From contig NZ_PWAA01000022.1 in the NCBI RefSeq assembly GCF_003031585.1, forward strand, positions 248,001 to 312,000: DNA of 64,000 nucleotides, read 5' to 3'. A program made the position numbers and the translations under genes. Positions 43,005 through 51,472 of this stretch are shown here, piece by piece (within the stretch, counting starts at the first letter, position 1; each line of letters starts with the position of its first letter). The notes below the pieces were generated by a model. It worked only from the letters and a program-made list of their open reading frames with translations. It did not search any database and was not told the origin of the DNA. This DNA comes from Thalassobius sp. I31.1 (GTDB lineage Bacteria; Pseudomonadota; Alphaproteobacteria; Rhodobacterales; Rhodobacteraceae).

Positions 43005-44114
43005 TCAGGCGGGTGCTTCGGCCAAGAATACGCGGGTTGCGATATTCGCAGCATTCAGTCCCACGCCATTGACCAGCGCAACCGTGTCGCCATTTACGAT
43101 GATTTCAACACCACTGCCGACCTCGTTAAATGAGACTGCAGGCAAGCCGTCATCAGCGCCATAGGCGATCACAATTTCCTCGGTTGTCACATCAAAGTCA
43201 GCGATGCGGGCGTCATTGCCATCTTCAAGCCACGTCCCCAGCGCAAAGAGATCGTCACCTTCACCGCCGGTCGCCACGTCACCATTGCCGATGTAGAGCA
43301 CGTCATCACCCGCATTGCCGAACAGTTCATCCGCCGCCGCGTTGGCTTCGCTACCACGGAAGCCGCTGGCTACAATGCCCCCGTCTTCAACGCTAAGATT
43401 ATCGAACACACCTTCAAGGCCGTAAACTTCGTCAGCACCAGACCCACCTTCCAGCGTGTCTTCACCTTCGCCACCGACAAGGACATCCTGGCCAGGGCCG
43501 CCCTTCAGCGTGTCGTTACCGGCATCCCCGAAGAGGGTGTCAGCGCCACCGCCGCCACTGAGAAGGTCATCACCTTCACCGCCGTGCAGCGTGTCAACAT
43601 GTTCACCGCCAAACAGATCATCGTTGCCGGCGCCGCCCATCAGCGTATCAAGGCCATCGCCACCAAACAGATCGTCGTCATCGGCGCCACCGTCCAGTTC
43701 ATCGGCACCCTTGCCGCCATCCAGAAGATCGTCACCGTCGTTACCAGACAGCGTATCCTTGCCGTCGCCACCGAAAAGACGGTCATCACCTTCACCACCA
43801 TTCAGCGTGTCATAGCCACCGCCACCAAGCAGCGTGTCATTGCCGGCATCGCCGTTCAGCGTGTCAGATCCAACGCCTGCAAACAGGTCGTCATCGCCGT
43901 CCCCGCCGTTCAGGGTATCGGATCCGTTTTTCCCGTGCAGGATATCATCACCATCCATACCGTTCAGAGTATCGCCGCCACCGGTTCCTTCCAGTGTGTC
44001 ATTCCCGCTGGTACCGTCCTGAGTTTCGTTCGCGTTGCCGCCAGAATTAGAATCTGAATCAAAGATTTCACTGATGGCCCAGCCGCCCAACAGCAGGCCA
44101 ATCACACCCATCAT
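43005..44114 (-). CDS. RTX calcium-binding repeat protein (left copy)
   Basis: A 369-residue protein. Residues 1-18 are hydrophobic (MMGVIGLLLGGWAISEIF), then an Asn/Ser-rich linker, then about 20 glycine-aspartate nonapeptides (GGxGxDxLx type, for example GGDGKDTLSG) from about 35 to 230. The last 130 residues are a non-repeat domain with ELFGNAGDDVLYIGNGD and a final VFLAEAPA. Such proteins bind calcium when exported, usually by type I secretion; no secretion gene is nearby. GGAAGGATAG precedes ATG 44114. It pairs head to head with a paralogue at 44470-45567. Confidence 0.88.
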   Translation of the reverse strand: MMGVIGLLLGGWAISEIFDSDSNSGGNANETQDGTSGNDTLEGTGGGDTLNGMDGDDILHGKNGSDTLNGGDGDDDLFAGVGSDTLNGDAGNDTLLGGGGYDTLNGGEGDDRLFGGDGKDTLSGNDGDDLLDGGKGADELDGGADDDDLFGGDGLDTLMGGAGNDDLFGGEHVDTLHGGEGDDLLSGGGGADTLFGDAGNDTLKGGPGQDVLVGGEGEDTLEGGSGADEVYGLEGVFDNLSVEDGGIVASGFRGSEANAAADELFGNAGDDVLYIGNGDVATGGEGDDLFALGTWLEDGNDARIADFDVTTEEIVIAYGADDGLPAVSFNEVGSGVEIIVNGDTVALVNGVGLNAANIATRVFLAEAPA

Positions 44115-44469
44115 AATAAACTATCCTTCCATACCCATCGCGCAGAAATTCTTCGCGTACTCATTAACTACCGAAAACCGGCACTGATCTGGCCAAAGAT
44201 AGCACCGCAGATTTCGTTATGCGATACTAATTCACCAGAATTCAGGCTGTGGTCGCATTTTAGACAAGATTTGTGCTTTCAGTGCGCGCCGGAGGCTTCA
44301 CCTGCCCCACTGTTTCTGTCGGGATACACCTTTAAGAGGTTTGTTTTTATGAGGCTCGCTCATAGGGGGATTAAATGTTAACCGTCAGTGAACACGGCCG
44401 ATTCCCGGCTGAATGGATGATGAGTGCGCCTGGATTTTCAGCGCGAAAATTTGTGAAAGGACAATTGGT
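44115..44469. promoter_or_regulatory. Divergent promoter region between the RTX genes
   Basis: The 355-base spacer separating the two RTX starts has no supported gene. It is AT-rich and presumably contains two back-to-back promoters. The first 20 bases at each end carry the ribosome sites (GGAAGGATAG on the left, AAAGGA on the right). I could not pick out a confident -35/-10 pair. Confidence 0.55.
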
Positions 44470-45567
44470 ATGATTGGAATTCTGGGACTTCTGCTTGGCG
44501 TAGGGGCGCTTGGCGCGCTTATGGGATCCTCATCCGACGCGCCCTCTGGCGAAACGCTGGAAGGTACCAGTGGTGCCGATACGCTGGAAGGCACCGGTGG
44601 TGGCGATACTCTGATTGGCCTGGGTGGCGATGACCTTCTGCACGGCTTTAATGGGTCCGATACGCTGAACGGTGGAGAAGGCAATGACCGTCTGAACGGT
44701 GGCGTTGGCTCTGACACGCTGAACGGCGATGATGGCAATGACGTGCTGATGGGCGGCGTTGGCAATGACACGCTGAACGGCAGTATTGGCGACGACCGTC
44801 TGTTTGGCGGTGATGACGATGATACGCTGTCTGGCGGCGATGATGCCGATCTTCTGGATGGTGGTACAGGTTCCGACCAACTGGATGGCGGCGATGGCGA
44901 CGACAGACTGTTCGGTGGCGATGGTCTTGATGCGCTGATGGGCGGCGACGGGAATGATGAACTCTTTGGCAATGAAGGCGTTGACAAACTTGACGGCGGC
45001 GACGGCGATGACCTTCTCAATGGCGGAACCGGCGCAGATGTTCTCTTTGGTGGCGCAGGCGGGGACACGCTGAAAGGCGATGTTGGTAAAGATGTGCTTG
45101 TGGGTGGCGAAGGTGAAGACACGCTGGAAGGCGGTTCTGGCAATGACACGATTTATGGTCTTGAAGGTGTCTTCAATTCAGTCGGGAACGATGGCAATCA
45201 GATTGCCCTGAGCGGTTTCACCGGCAGCGAAACCAATGCTGCGGCTGATGAGCTGTTCGGGAACGCCAATGATGACACGCTTTACATGGGCAATGACGAC
45301 GTTGCCAGCGGTGGCGACGGCAGTGACACATTTGTCGTGGGCACCTGGCTGCAAGACGGCAATGACGCACGTATCGCTGATTTCAACGACACAGATGATT
45401 CCGTACAGATCATGTATGCCGCAGCGGATGGCGCACCGACTGTGACGTATAATGACCTTGGTTCCGGCGTTGAAATCATCGTGAATGGTGACACAGTTGC
45501 GCTGGTGACTGGCGCAACAGCAGCGGCGCTGGCCGCGAAGGTTTCTCTGGTCGAAGCACCGGCCTGA
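44470..45567 (+). CDS. RTX calcium-binding repeat protein (right copy)
   Basis: A 365-residue protein. ATG 44470 is chosen (MIGILGLLLGVGALGALMG) with AAAGGA upstream. A hydrophobic start is followed by RTX nonapeptides from about 28 to 230 (for instance GGDGDDRLFG and GGVGNDTLNG), then a C-terminal domain with ELFGNANDDTLYMGNDD, IADFNDTDDSVQIMYAAADG and a final SLVEAPA. It matches the left copy block for block, so the two arose by inverted duplication. Expected to bind calcium outside the cell after type I export. Confidence 0.88.
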   Translation: MIGILGLLLGVGALGALMGSSSDAPSGETLEGTSGADTLEGTGGGDTLIGLGGDDLLHGFNGSDTLNGGEGNDRLNGGVGSDTLNGDDGNDVLMGGVGNDTLNGSIGDDRLFGGDDDDTLSGGDDADLLDGGTGSDQLDGGDGDDRLFGGDGLDALMGGDGNDELFGNEGVDKLDGGDGDDLLNGGTGADVLFGGAGGDTLKGDVGKDVLVGGEGEDTLEGGSGNDTIYGLEGVFNSVGNDGNQIALSGFTGSETNAAADELFGNANDDTLYMGNDDVASGGDGSDTFVVGTWLQDGNDARIADFNDTDDSVQIMYAAADGAPTVTYNDLGSGVEIIVNGDTVALVTGATAAALAAKVSLVEAPA

Positions 45568-45590
45568 TCTGATCAACAGTGACAAAACAA

Positions 45591-45630
45591 AAGCCCCGGT
45601 GAATTGCTTCACCGGGGCTTTCTATTTTTT
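45591..45630 (+). terminator. Rho-independent terminator of the right RTX gene
   Basis: AAGCCCCGGTGA and TCACCGGGGCTT arms with a T-rich tail (TTCTATTTTTT). The sequence, including the GCGTTCAGAAC just beyond, is a near copy of the left RTX terminator in the opposite orientation. Confidence 0.88.
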
Positions 45631-45658
45631 GCGTTCAGAACGATCTGAAAACGGTTGC

Positions 45659-45865
45659 TTAAAGCATACCCTCGCGCTGTGCTTTTTTACGAGCCAGCTT
45701 GCGGGAACGGCGAATTGCCTCAGCCTTACAACGCGCTTTCTTCTCAGACGGCTTCTCATAGGACTGACGAAGTTTCATCTCGCGGAAGACACCTTCACGC
45801 TGAAGTTTCTTCTTCAGAGCACGGAGCGCCTGATCGACGTTGTTATCACGAACACTAACCTGCAT
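45659..45865 (-). CDS. rpsU: 30S ribosomal protein bS21
   Basis: A 68-residue basic protein. [20 protein letters not shown] and [20 protein letters not shown] match bS21, a small-subunit protein that helps translation start. It is slightly AT-richer. It sits alone on the minus strand, converging on the right RTX gene, whose terminator lies between. Its promoter should lie in the gap before coq9. Confidence 0.95.
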   Translation of the reverse strand: MQVSVRDNNVDQALRALKKKLQREGVFREMKLRQSYEKPSEKKARCKAEAIRRSRKLARKKAQREGML

Positions 45866-46029
45866 GTGGTTTACACCACCTTTCTAAGTTGGATTTGCAA
45901 AATTGCAGGAACACGGCCCTATACCAACGAATCTGTGCTTTGTCCAGTTTTGTACATCTGCGGCATTGCGGGGCTTTCCATTTCGCCTGCACGCGCGATA
46001 AGGTGGCATCAGTTATGCAGGAGCACGCC

Positions 46030-46707
46030 ATGACCGAACCTCTCAGAACCCGTCTGCTTCACGCGATTACGCCCCATGTTATCTTTGACGGCTGGGGGCC
46101 GGAAAGCTTTGCCATGGCGGCGGATGATTGCGATGTGACCCTTACAGACGCCAATGCAGCCTGTCCGCGCGGGGCGCTGGATCTGGCGGTGGATTTCCAT
46201 AAGGCGGGCGATGCGCAGATGCTGGCGGCAGCAGATGAAATGCCCCTGGCTGATATGCGCATTCGCGATCGTGTGGCGGCGCTGGTGATGGCCCGGCTTG
46301 AAGCCGCGGAAGACAAAGAACTGGTGCGGCGGGGATCTTCCCTTTTCGCCCTGCCGGGAAATGCGTCGGAAGGTGCAGCCCTGATCTGGGGTACGGCGGA
46401 TGCGATCTGGACGGCGCTGGGCGATACATCAGAAGACGGTAACTGGTATTCCAAACGCGCGGTGCTGTCGGGGGTTTATGGATCCACCGTGCTGTACTGG
46501 CTGGGCGATGATGCCGCAGATCATCAGGCCACACGTGAATTCCTGGATCGCCGGATTGAGAACGTCATGCAGTTTGAAAAGGCCAAAGCCCAGGCGCAGA
46601 AACTGCCCTTTGTCGGCGGGCTGATCAGTTCCGTCATGAGCAACATCAAAGCCCCGGGCACCGCCACGCGCGATGATCTGCCGGGCACAATGAACAACAG
46701 GACTTAA
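46030..46707 (+). CDS. COQ9 family ubiquinone biosynthesis protein
   Basis: A 225-residue protein. ATG 46030 has GCAGGAG upstream; 47 preceding codons are unconserved. HVIFDGWGPESFAMAADDCD near the start, RDRVAALVMARLEA, LIWGTADAIWTALGDTSEDGNWYSKRAVLSGVYGSTVLYWLGD and the DRRIENVMQFEKAKAQ segment match COQ9. COQ9 binds lipids and supports the COQ7 hydroxylation step of ubiquinone synthesis. The next gene starts one base after its stop and encodes a quinone oxidoreductase. Confidence 0.9.
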   Translation: MTEPLRTRLLHAITPHVIFDGWGPESFAMAADDCDVTLTDANAACPRGALDLAVDFHKAGDAQMLAAADEMPLADMRIRDRVAALVMARLEAAEDKELVRRGSSLFALPGNASEGAALIWGTADAIWTALGDTSEDGNWYSKRAVLSGVYGSTVLYWLGDDAADHQATREFLDRRIENVMQFEKAKAQAQKLPFVGGLISSVMSNIKAPGTATRDDLPGTMNNRT

Positions 46708-46708
46708 T

Positions 46709-47695
46709 ATGACATTGCCAACCGAAATGCGCGCCGTCGAAATCACTGAACTCGGCGCGCCAGAGGTGCTGAAACCCTGCACACGCCCCGTGCCACAGCC
46801 CCGCGCAGGCGAGGTTCTGTTGCGCCTGGAATATGCCGGTGTGAACCGTCCGGATGCGCTGCAACGCGCGGGCAAATACGCACCTCCGCCCACGGCATCT
46901 GATCTGCCGGGCCTTGAAGGCGCGGGCGAAGTCGTGGCCCTGGGCGATGGCGTCACCGGGCTTTCCATCGGTGACAAGGTCTGCGCCCTGCTGCCCGGTG
47001 GCGGCTATGCGGAATATGTTGCACCCCCCGCCGCCCACTGCCTGCCTGTGCCCGATGGCATGTCGATGGCGGAAGCGGCCTGCATCCCGGAAAACTACTT
47101 CACCGTCTGGTCGAATGTCTTCATGCGCGGTGGGCTGAAAGCGGGCGAACGTTTCCTTGTGCATGGCGGATCTTCCGGCATTGGCACAACCGCGATCCAG
47201 CTGGCGCATGCGTTTGGTGCGCGGGTGTTCACCACGGCGGGCAATGAGACAAAATGTGCGGTCTGTTCTGATCTGGGGGCAGAGCGTGCGATCAACTATC
47301 GCGAGGAAGATTTTGTGTCCGTTGTGAAGGGCGAGGGCGGGGCAGATCTGATCCTTGATATGGTTGGCGGCAGCTATATCGCCCGCAATATCAAAACCCT
47401 CGTGCCGGAAGGCCGCATGGTGCATATCGCCTTTCTTGAGGGCCCGATGGCTGAGATCAACTTTGCCCAGATCATGGCGAAACGCCTGACCGTCACCGGT
47501 TCCACCCTGCGCCCGCAAAGCGACCTAGCGAAAGCGCGCATTGCCGATGAGCTGCGCGAACAGGTCTGGCCGCTGCTGAATGCAGGCAAGCTGCAAGTCG
47601 TGATGGATTCCACATTCGCGCTGGATGACGCCGCCAAAGCCCACGCCTGGATGGAGACCTCCAACCACATCGGAAAGATTGTGCTGAAGGTGTAA
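46709..47695 (+). CDS. NAD(P)H quinone oxidoreductase, PIG3/zeta-crystallin type
   Basis: A 328-residue medium-chain dehydrogenase/reductase without zinc ligands. YAGVNRPDALQRAGKY (about 46-61), LEGAGEVVALGDGV and FLVHGGSSGIGTTAIQLAHAFGARVFTTAG (Rossmann, about 148-177) are typical of the PIG3 group. It reduces quinones with NADPH. COQ9 immediately upstream suggests a shared transcript and a ubiquinone link. The end of the gene runs into a hairpin-rich spacer (47709-47795). Confidence 0.88.
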   Translation: MTLPTEMRAVEITELGAPEVLKPCTRPVPQPRAGEVLLRLEYAGVNRPDALQRAGKYAPPPTASDLPGLEGAGEVVALGDGVTGLSIGDKVCALLPGGGYAEYVAPPAAHCLPVPDGMSMAEAACIPENYFTVWSNVFMRGGLKAGERFLVHGGSSGIGTTAIQLAHAFGARVFTTAGNETKCAVCSDLGAERAINYREEDFVSVVKGEGGADLILDMVGGSYIARNIKTLVPEGRMVHIAFLEGPMAEINFAQIMAKRLTVTGSTLRPQSDLAKARIADELREQVWPLLNAGKLQVVMDSTFALDDAAKAHAWMETSNHIGKIVLKV

Positions 47696-47708
47696 TCGAA
47701 CCCACTGT

Positions 47709-47795
47709 TCGGGCTGCAAGCCCGGACAGCCCCCGACCCTCCCGTTTTGCCGCAGGCAAACTTACAGTTTGACGGGAGGGGGCTTCACCCCCACC
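47709..47795. repeat. Intergenic cluster of inverted repeats
   Basis: At least three stems are packed in 90 bases: GTTCGGGCT/AGCCCGGAC-like arms around 47707-47727, CCCTCCCGT/ACGGGAGGG arms (about 47737-47780) enclosing a GTTTTGCC/GGCAAAC hairpin, and GGGGGCTTCACCCCC after it. This looks like an intergenic palindromic repeat, of the kind scattered through Rhodobacterales genomes, and may also end the qor transcript. Confidence 0.6.
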
Positions 47796-47821
47796 CAGGG
47801 TCAGGAGCTGTCCTTTGTGGC

Positions 47822-48022
47822 TTACTCAGGCACCAGAGCATCTTCCAGACGACTTGGAAGAACAGAAGCAAATCGCTTACCGGTTTTCACCTCGGAAACA
47901 CGCCCCTGGTTCATGCCGCCTAGGTGTGCAGCAATTTGAGCATGGTTCCAGTCTGTCCCGTTGAGAAGAGCTTTGATTTTTGCCGCTCTGGCGGCTGTGA
48001 ATTTTGGAGAATTACGTTTCAT
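47822..48022 (-). CDS. Small helix-turn-helix protein
   Basis: A 66-residue basic protein. FTAARAAKIKALLNGTDWNHAQIAAHLGGMNQGRVSEVKTGKRF contains a helix-turn-helix with the HAQIAAHLGGMNQGRVSEVKTG part as second and third helices. GGAAGGAAC precedes ATG 48022, so it is very probably translated. It is too short to carry an effector domain, and may act as a small repressor or antitoxin-like DNA-binding protein. No toxin gene is adjacent. The upstream spacer holds three palindromes (48063-48241) that could be its sites. Confidence 0.65.
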   Translation of the reverse strand: MKRNSPKFTAARAAKIKALLNGTDWNHAQIAAHLGGMNQGRVSEVKTGKRFASVLPSRLEDALVPE

Positions 48023-48358
48023 CGTAAGTTCCTTCCATTGGCCGGTTTACAAGAAGCGCGACCGAAGGGTATCCTCAACTTAGACTATAGAGGACGCCAC
48101 CCTTCGTGATTCAGTGAATTGCATGGCCAGGACGCTCCACTTAATCAGATGCAAGGTTCCTCCTACAGAGCCTTGCATCGTCGCTTACAGCACCTTCCGA
48201 TACTGCTAGCGCTAAAATACCGACCATGCCTAGGCATGGTCAACGGGTTTATCTTCACAAAATGCGAAATATGGTGGCTGTACGCCACTTACCCACTAAA
48301 TACGGGGGTTCGTGGGGAATCTATATGTGATGAAACGAATATGAGATTCGACTCACGT
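48023..48358. other. Palindrome-rich gene-free spacer
   Basis: 336 bases with no supported coding gene. Three strong inverted repeats occur in order: CGAAGGGT/ACCCTTCG (48063-48106, with inner TCCTC/GAGGA), GATGCAAGG/CCTTGCATC (48148-48179) and the 20-base perfect palindrome GACCATGCCTAGGCATGGTC (48222-48241). This could be a structured RNA gene or a cluster of binding sites for the small HTH protein. Confidence 0.6.
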
Positions 48359-49009
48359 TCATCGCAAAACCTCAAACAATGCCCTCTCCGCCCGGCAGTC
48401 GCGGATGACGTCTTCGCCGCAGATGCGGGGTTCCATATCCGGGGTCAGGCAGATGCGGACCTCCTGGATGTGATCACCCCGGCAGGTGACGGTCAGCATA
48501 TCAGGCTCTAACGCAGGGTTTTCCTTCAGGAACGCCTCTTCCACCACACGGGCGGGCAGGCGCACGGTGTCATCAAGACGCCGGAAAACCGAAGGGCGGG
48601 TGACCTCGCCATATGCCTCGCGGGACAGCGCATAGTAATTGTCAGACGACAGCCCCGTGCAGCGCCCGTGTTTGTTCCACTGATGCCAAGCCAGCCCGGA
48701 GGTGCCCATAATATCCGCCATCTCTGCGGTATCCCCGCGCGTTGGATTGCGATGCGTGGTCGGGCAATAAGACGGCCAGCCCTGTTCATACTGCGGCCAC
48801 AGCCCGTGCAGGATCCAGCCATGACCAGACCCATTCTCGCATTGTGGCGAATTGCGTGCATCCCCCTCAAGCGCGCACCAGTTCGGCGACCAGGACAGGG
48901 CGAGAACATAGTAATCAAATTCCCCCGCGCGTTCGCCATCCGCCTGCGCGGCCCCGGCCAAACCCGCAAATGCCAGCACGAAAAATCCCAAAACCTTACA
49001 AATCTGCAT
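48359..49009 (-). CDS. Ribonuclease T2 family protein
   Basis: A 216-residue secreted RNase with a signal peptide (residues 1-23, ending near AQA). Active-site block CAS I is WILHGLWPQ (His68), and CAS II is WHQWNKHGRC (His109 and His114). Cysteines are spaced for the usual disulfides. RNase T2 cleaves RNA through a 2',3'-cyclic intermediate and may scavenge RNA in the periplasm. The gene stands alone on the minus strand, 144 bases from trcR, which is divergent. Confidence 0.9.
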   Translation of the reverse strand: MQICKVLGFFVLAFAGLAGAAQADGERAGEFDYYVLALSWSPNWCALEGDARNSPQCENGSGHGWILHGLWPQYEQGWPSYCPTTHRNPTRGDTAEMADIMGTSGLAWHQWNKHGRCTGLSSDNYYALSREAYGEVTRPSVFRRLDDTVRLPARVVEEAFLKENPALEPDMLTVTCRGDHIQEVRICLTPDMEPRICGEDVIRDCRAERALFEVLR

Positions 49010-49153
49010 TTGCTCTTTCCTCTTTGACGCCTGGGTATTATATAGGGATCAAGTTCCCCGACAATGTGAACCCGCCTGGCTGGCAAAACTGCCACAGGCC
49101 GCCCTTTCCGGGGCATGGGAAAGCTTTGTCCTGATGCATTAAGGAGAGGGCCC

Positions 49154-49912
49154 ATGGCCAAACCAATTATGGCGAAAGCTACAGCTGTATGGCTGGTTGA
49201 TAACACCACGCTCAGCTTCAAACAGATCGCTGATTTCTGCCAGCTGCACGAGCTGGAAGTTCAGGGCATTGCGGATGGTGATGTTGCAACCGGCGTGAAA
49301 GGCTTTGACCCGATCGCGAACAATCAGCTGACCCAGGAAGAAATCACCGCCGCGGAAGAAAGCCCGCTGCACAAGCTGAAGCTGAAGTTCAACGCTGCCG
49401 CTGTTGGCGAAGAGAAACGCCGTGGCCCGCGTTACACGCCGCTGTCTAAGCGCCAGGACCGTCCGGCGTCTATCCTGTGGCTGGTGAAATTCCACCCGGA
49501 ACTGTCTGACGCGCAGGTGTCTAAACTGGTTGGCACCACCAAGCCGACCATTCAGGCGATCCGCGAACGCACCCACTGGAACATCGCCAACATTCAGCCG
49601 ATTGATCCGGTTGCTCTGGGCCTGTGTAAACAGTCTGAGCTGGATAAAGCTGTTCAGAAAGCGAACGAGAAGAAAGCCCGTGAAGGCGCTGTGATGTCCG
49701 ATGAGGAACGTCGCAAGCTTGTGTCCACAGAACAAAGCCTGGGTCTGGAAGAAGAACCCAAAATGCCAAGCGCGATTGAAGGCCTCGAAGCCTTCAGCCT
49801 GGGTGGCGCAGACATCATCGAGCAGGATGAAGATGATCGCAAAGACAGCGATTTCGCGGATGCGGACAGCTTCTTCAACCTGCCCGAAGGCGACGGCGAA
49901 GAGCAGCCATAA
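49154..49912 (+). CDS. trcR: Cell-cycle transcriptional regulator TrcR (DUF1013)
   Basis: A 252-residue protein. ATG 49154 (MAKPIMAKATAVWLVDNTTL) with AAGGAGAGGG upstream is chosen over GTG/ATG 49115. The AVWLVDNTTLSFKQIADFC (about 11-29) and GPRYTPLSKRQDRPASILWLVKFHPELSDAQVSKLVGTTKPTIQAIRER region (about 95-145) match DUF1013, a conserved alphaproteobacterial family now described as the cell-cycle regulator TrcR. The second block looks like a helix-turn-helix. The C-terminal third is acidic and low-complexity. It ends at the terminator at 49934-49960. Confidence 0.88.
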   Translation: MAKPIMAKATAVWLVDNTTLSFKQIADFCQLHELEVQGIADGDVATGVKGFDPIANNQLTQEEITAAEESPLHKLKLKFNAAAVGEEKRRGPRYTPLSKRQDRPASILWLVKFHPELSDAQVSKLVGTTKPTIQAIRERTHWNIANIQPIDPVALGLCKQSELDKAVQKANEKKAREGAVMSDEERRKLVSTEQSLGLEEEPKMPSAIEGLEAFSLGGADIIEQDEDDRKDSDFADADSFFNLPEGDGEEQP

Positions 49913-49933
49913 ACCTTACGATATTCCAAAGAA

Positions 49934-49960
49934 AAACCCGGGCAGGCCCCGGGTTTTTTT
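49934..49960 (+). terminator. Rho-independent terminator of trcR
   Basis: AAACCCGGG and CCCGGGTTT arms close a short loop, followed by six or more T residues. Confidence 0.87.
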
Positions 49961-49989
49961 ATTGTGCATGTTGGGTATCAAACCAATTT

Positions 49990-51471
49990 TTATCTGGCCA
50001 GGCGGGTTCTTAAGACCGGGACAATGATCAGGCCGGCTGCAATGATCAGCAAGCCAAGTGTCATGGGCCGTTCAAGGATGAAGGACACGCCGCCGTAAAG
50101 CTGCATCGAGCGCGAGAAATTGTCTTCCATCATGCCGCCCAGGATAAACCCAATCAACAGGGGGGGCAGCGGATAGTTGGCAAATTTCAACGCAATACCG
50201 CAGATACCGAACCCGACCAGCATAAGCAGTTCTGTCGCATTGTTCTGGCCGATGTAGGCCCCCATCAGTGTGAAAAACAGGATGAACGGGATCAGGAAGT
50301 TGCGCGGAATGGCCAGCAGTTTCGCGATATAGGGGATCAACGGCAGGTTTAAGATCAGCAGCACCAGGTTGCCGATGAACATGGACATAATAACGGCCCA
50401 GAAAATCTGCGGATCGTCGATCATCAGGCGTGGACCCGGTGTAACGTTCAAAGCGATCAATGCGCCAAGAAGAATAGCCGTGGTGCCAGACCCGGGTATG
50501 CCCAGCGTCAACAGTGGTACGAAAGACCCCGTGCAGGCCGCGTTGTTCGCTGATTCCGGGGCCGCAAGCCCTTTGATGGATCCTTTTCCGAACTCATCCT
50601 GTTCATGTTTCGGGGCGATGTTGCGTTCCACCGCATAGCCAAGGAAGGATGCGATTGTTGCACCAGCCCCCGGCAAGACACCAATAAAAAAGCCCTGAAT
50701 AGACTGGCGGCCAATGACGGGCGTGATTGCACGTGCTTCGGCGCGTGTGATGCGCAGATCTTTGATTTCGCCGCCGTCATCGCCAAGGTTCTTTGGCTTC
50801 AGGATAAGGAAGACTGCTTCGGGCAGGGCAAACATTGCCATGGCCAGTGTGATGAAGCCAAAGCCTGACTGCAGGTTCATGATGCCGCCTGTAAAGCGTG
50901 GCAGGTTAAACAATGCGCCTTCGCCCACGGTTGCCATGATCAGTCCAAGGGTCGTCATCAACAGTGCTTTGGTCACCTGACCTGGCCCCGTGAAAGCTGC
51001 GATGGCAGACAGACCAACAACCATCAGTGCGAAGTATTCCGGTGAATGGAACAGCAAGGCGACGGTCGACAGCATTGGCGCGAAGATCATCAACAGAATT
51101 GCGCCTATCGTGCCGCCTGCAAAACTGGCAATGGCGGCGATTGTCAGGGCCTTGCCAGCTTTACCCTGGCGCGCCATGGGATAGCCATCAAATGACGAGG
51201 CAACGGTTCCGGCCACTCCGGGTGCGTTAAGCAGGATTGAAGACGTCGATCCACCAAATATCGCGCCGTAGTAGACACCTGCCAGCAGGATCAAAGCGGC
51301 GGATGGATCACCCATGGTAATCGCGACAGGGATCATGATCGCGATAATCGACATCGGGCCAAGTCCGGGCAACATGCCGATGAATGTGCCGATCAGGCAG
51401 CCGCCGATAACGACCAGTAAGTTTTGCAGAGACAGGGCCGTTTGCAGGCCAATTAAGATACCTTCAAGCAT
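49990..51471 (-). CDS. tctA: Tripartite tricarboxylate transporter, large permease TctA
   Basis: A 493-residue membrane protein with about 12 helices. ATG 51471 (MLEGILIGLQTALSLQNLL) is chosen; an upstream ORF extension is unconserved. IGMLPGLGPMSIIAIMIP (about 31-48) and the repeat region IGGVLPGAGATIASFLGYAVE-like IGVLPGAGATIASFLGYAVE are the two signature loops of the TctA family. It forms the sodium-coupled channel of the TctABC system with TctB. The tctB stop lies one base before its start. The three genes run tctC-tctB-tctA. Confidence 0.93.
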   Translation of the reverse strand: MLEGILIGLQTALSLQNLLVVIGGCLIGTFIGMLPGLGPMSIIAIMIPVAITMGDPSAALILLAGVYYGAIFGGSTSSILLNAPGVAGTVASSFDGYPMARQGKAGKALTIAAIASFAGGTIGAILLMIFAPMLSTVALLFHSPEYFALMVVGLSAIAAFTGPGQVTKALLMTTLGLIMATVGEGALFNLPRFTGGIMNLQSGFGFITLAMAMFALPEAVFLILKPKNLGDDGGEIKDLRITRAEARAITPVIGRQSIQGFFIGVLPGAGATIASFLGYAVERNIAPKHEQDEFGKGSIKGLAAPESANNAACTGSFVPLLTLGIPGSGTTAILLGALIALNVTPGPRLMIDDPQIFWAVIMSMFIGNLVLLILNLPLIPYIAKLLAIPRNFLIPFILFFTLMGAYIGQNNATELLMLVGFGICGIALKFANYPLPPLLIGFILGGMMEDNFSRSMQLYGGVSFILERPMTLGLLIIAAGLIIVPVLRTRLAR

Positions 51472-51472
51472 A

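Noticed and set aside
44385-45149. Pro/Ser-rich frame opposite the right RTX gene, with similar frames opposite the left one (43456-43815)
   Set aside because: They are created by the RTX codon repeats read in reverse; no ribosome site or independent signal.
43005-45567. Regular short DNA repeats resembling a CRISPR array
   Set aside because: The periodicity of 27 bases comes from coding for RTX nonapeptides; there are no unique spacers between identical repeats.
48119-48511. 130-codon plus-strand frame over the palindrome-rich spacer
   Set aside because: It covers the palindromes and the 3' end of the RNase T2 gene on the other strand, with no ribosome site or plausible fold.
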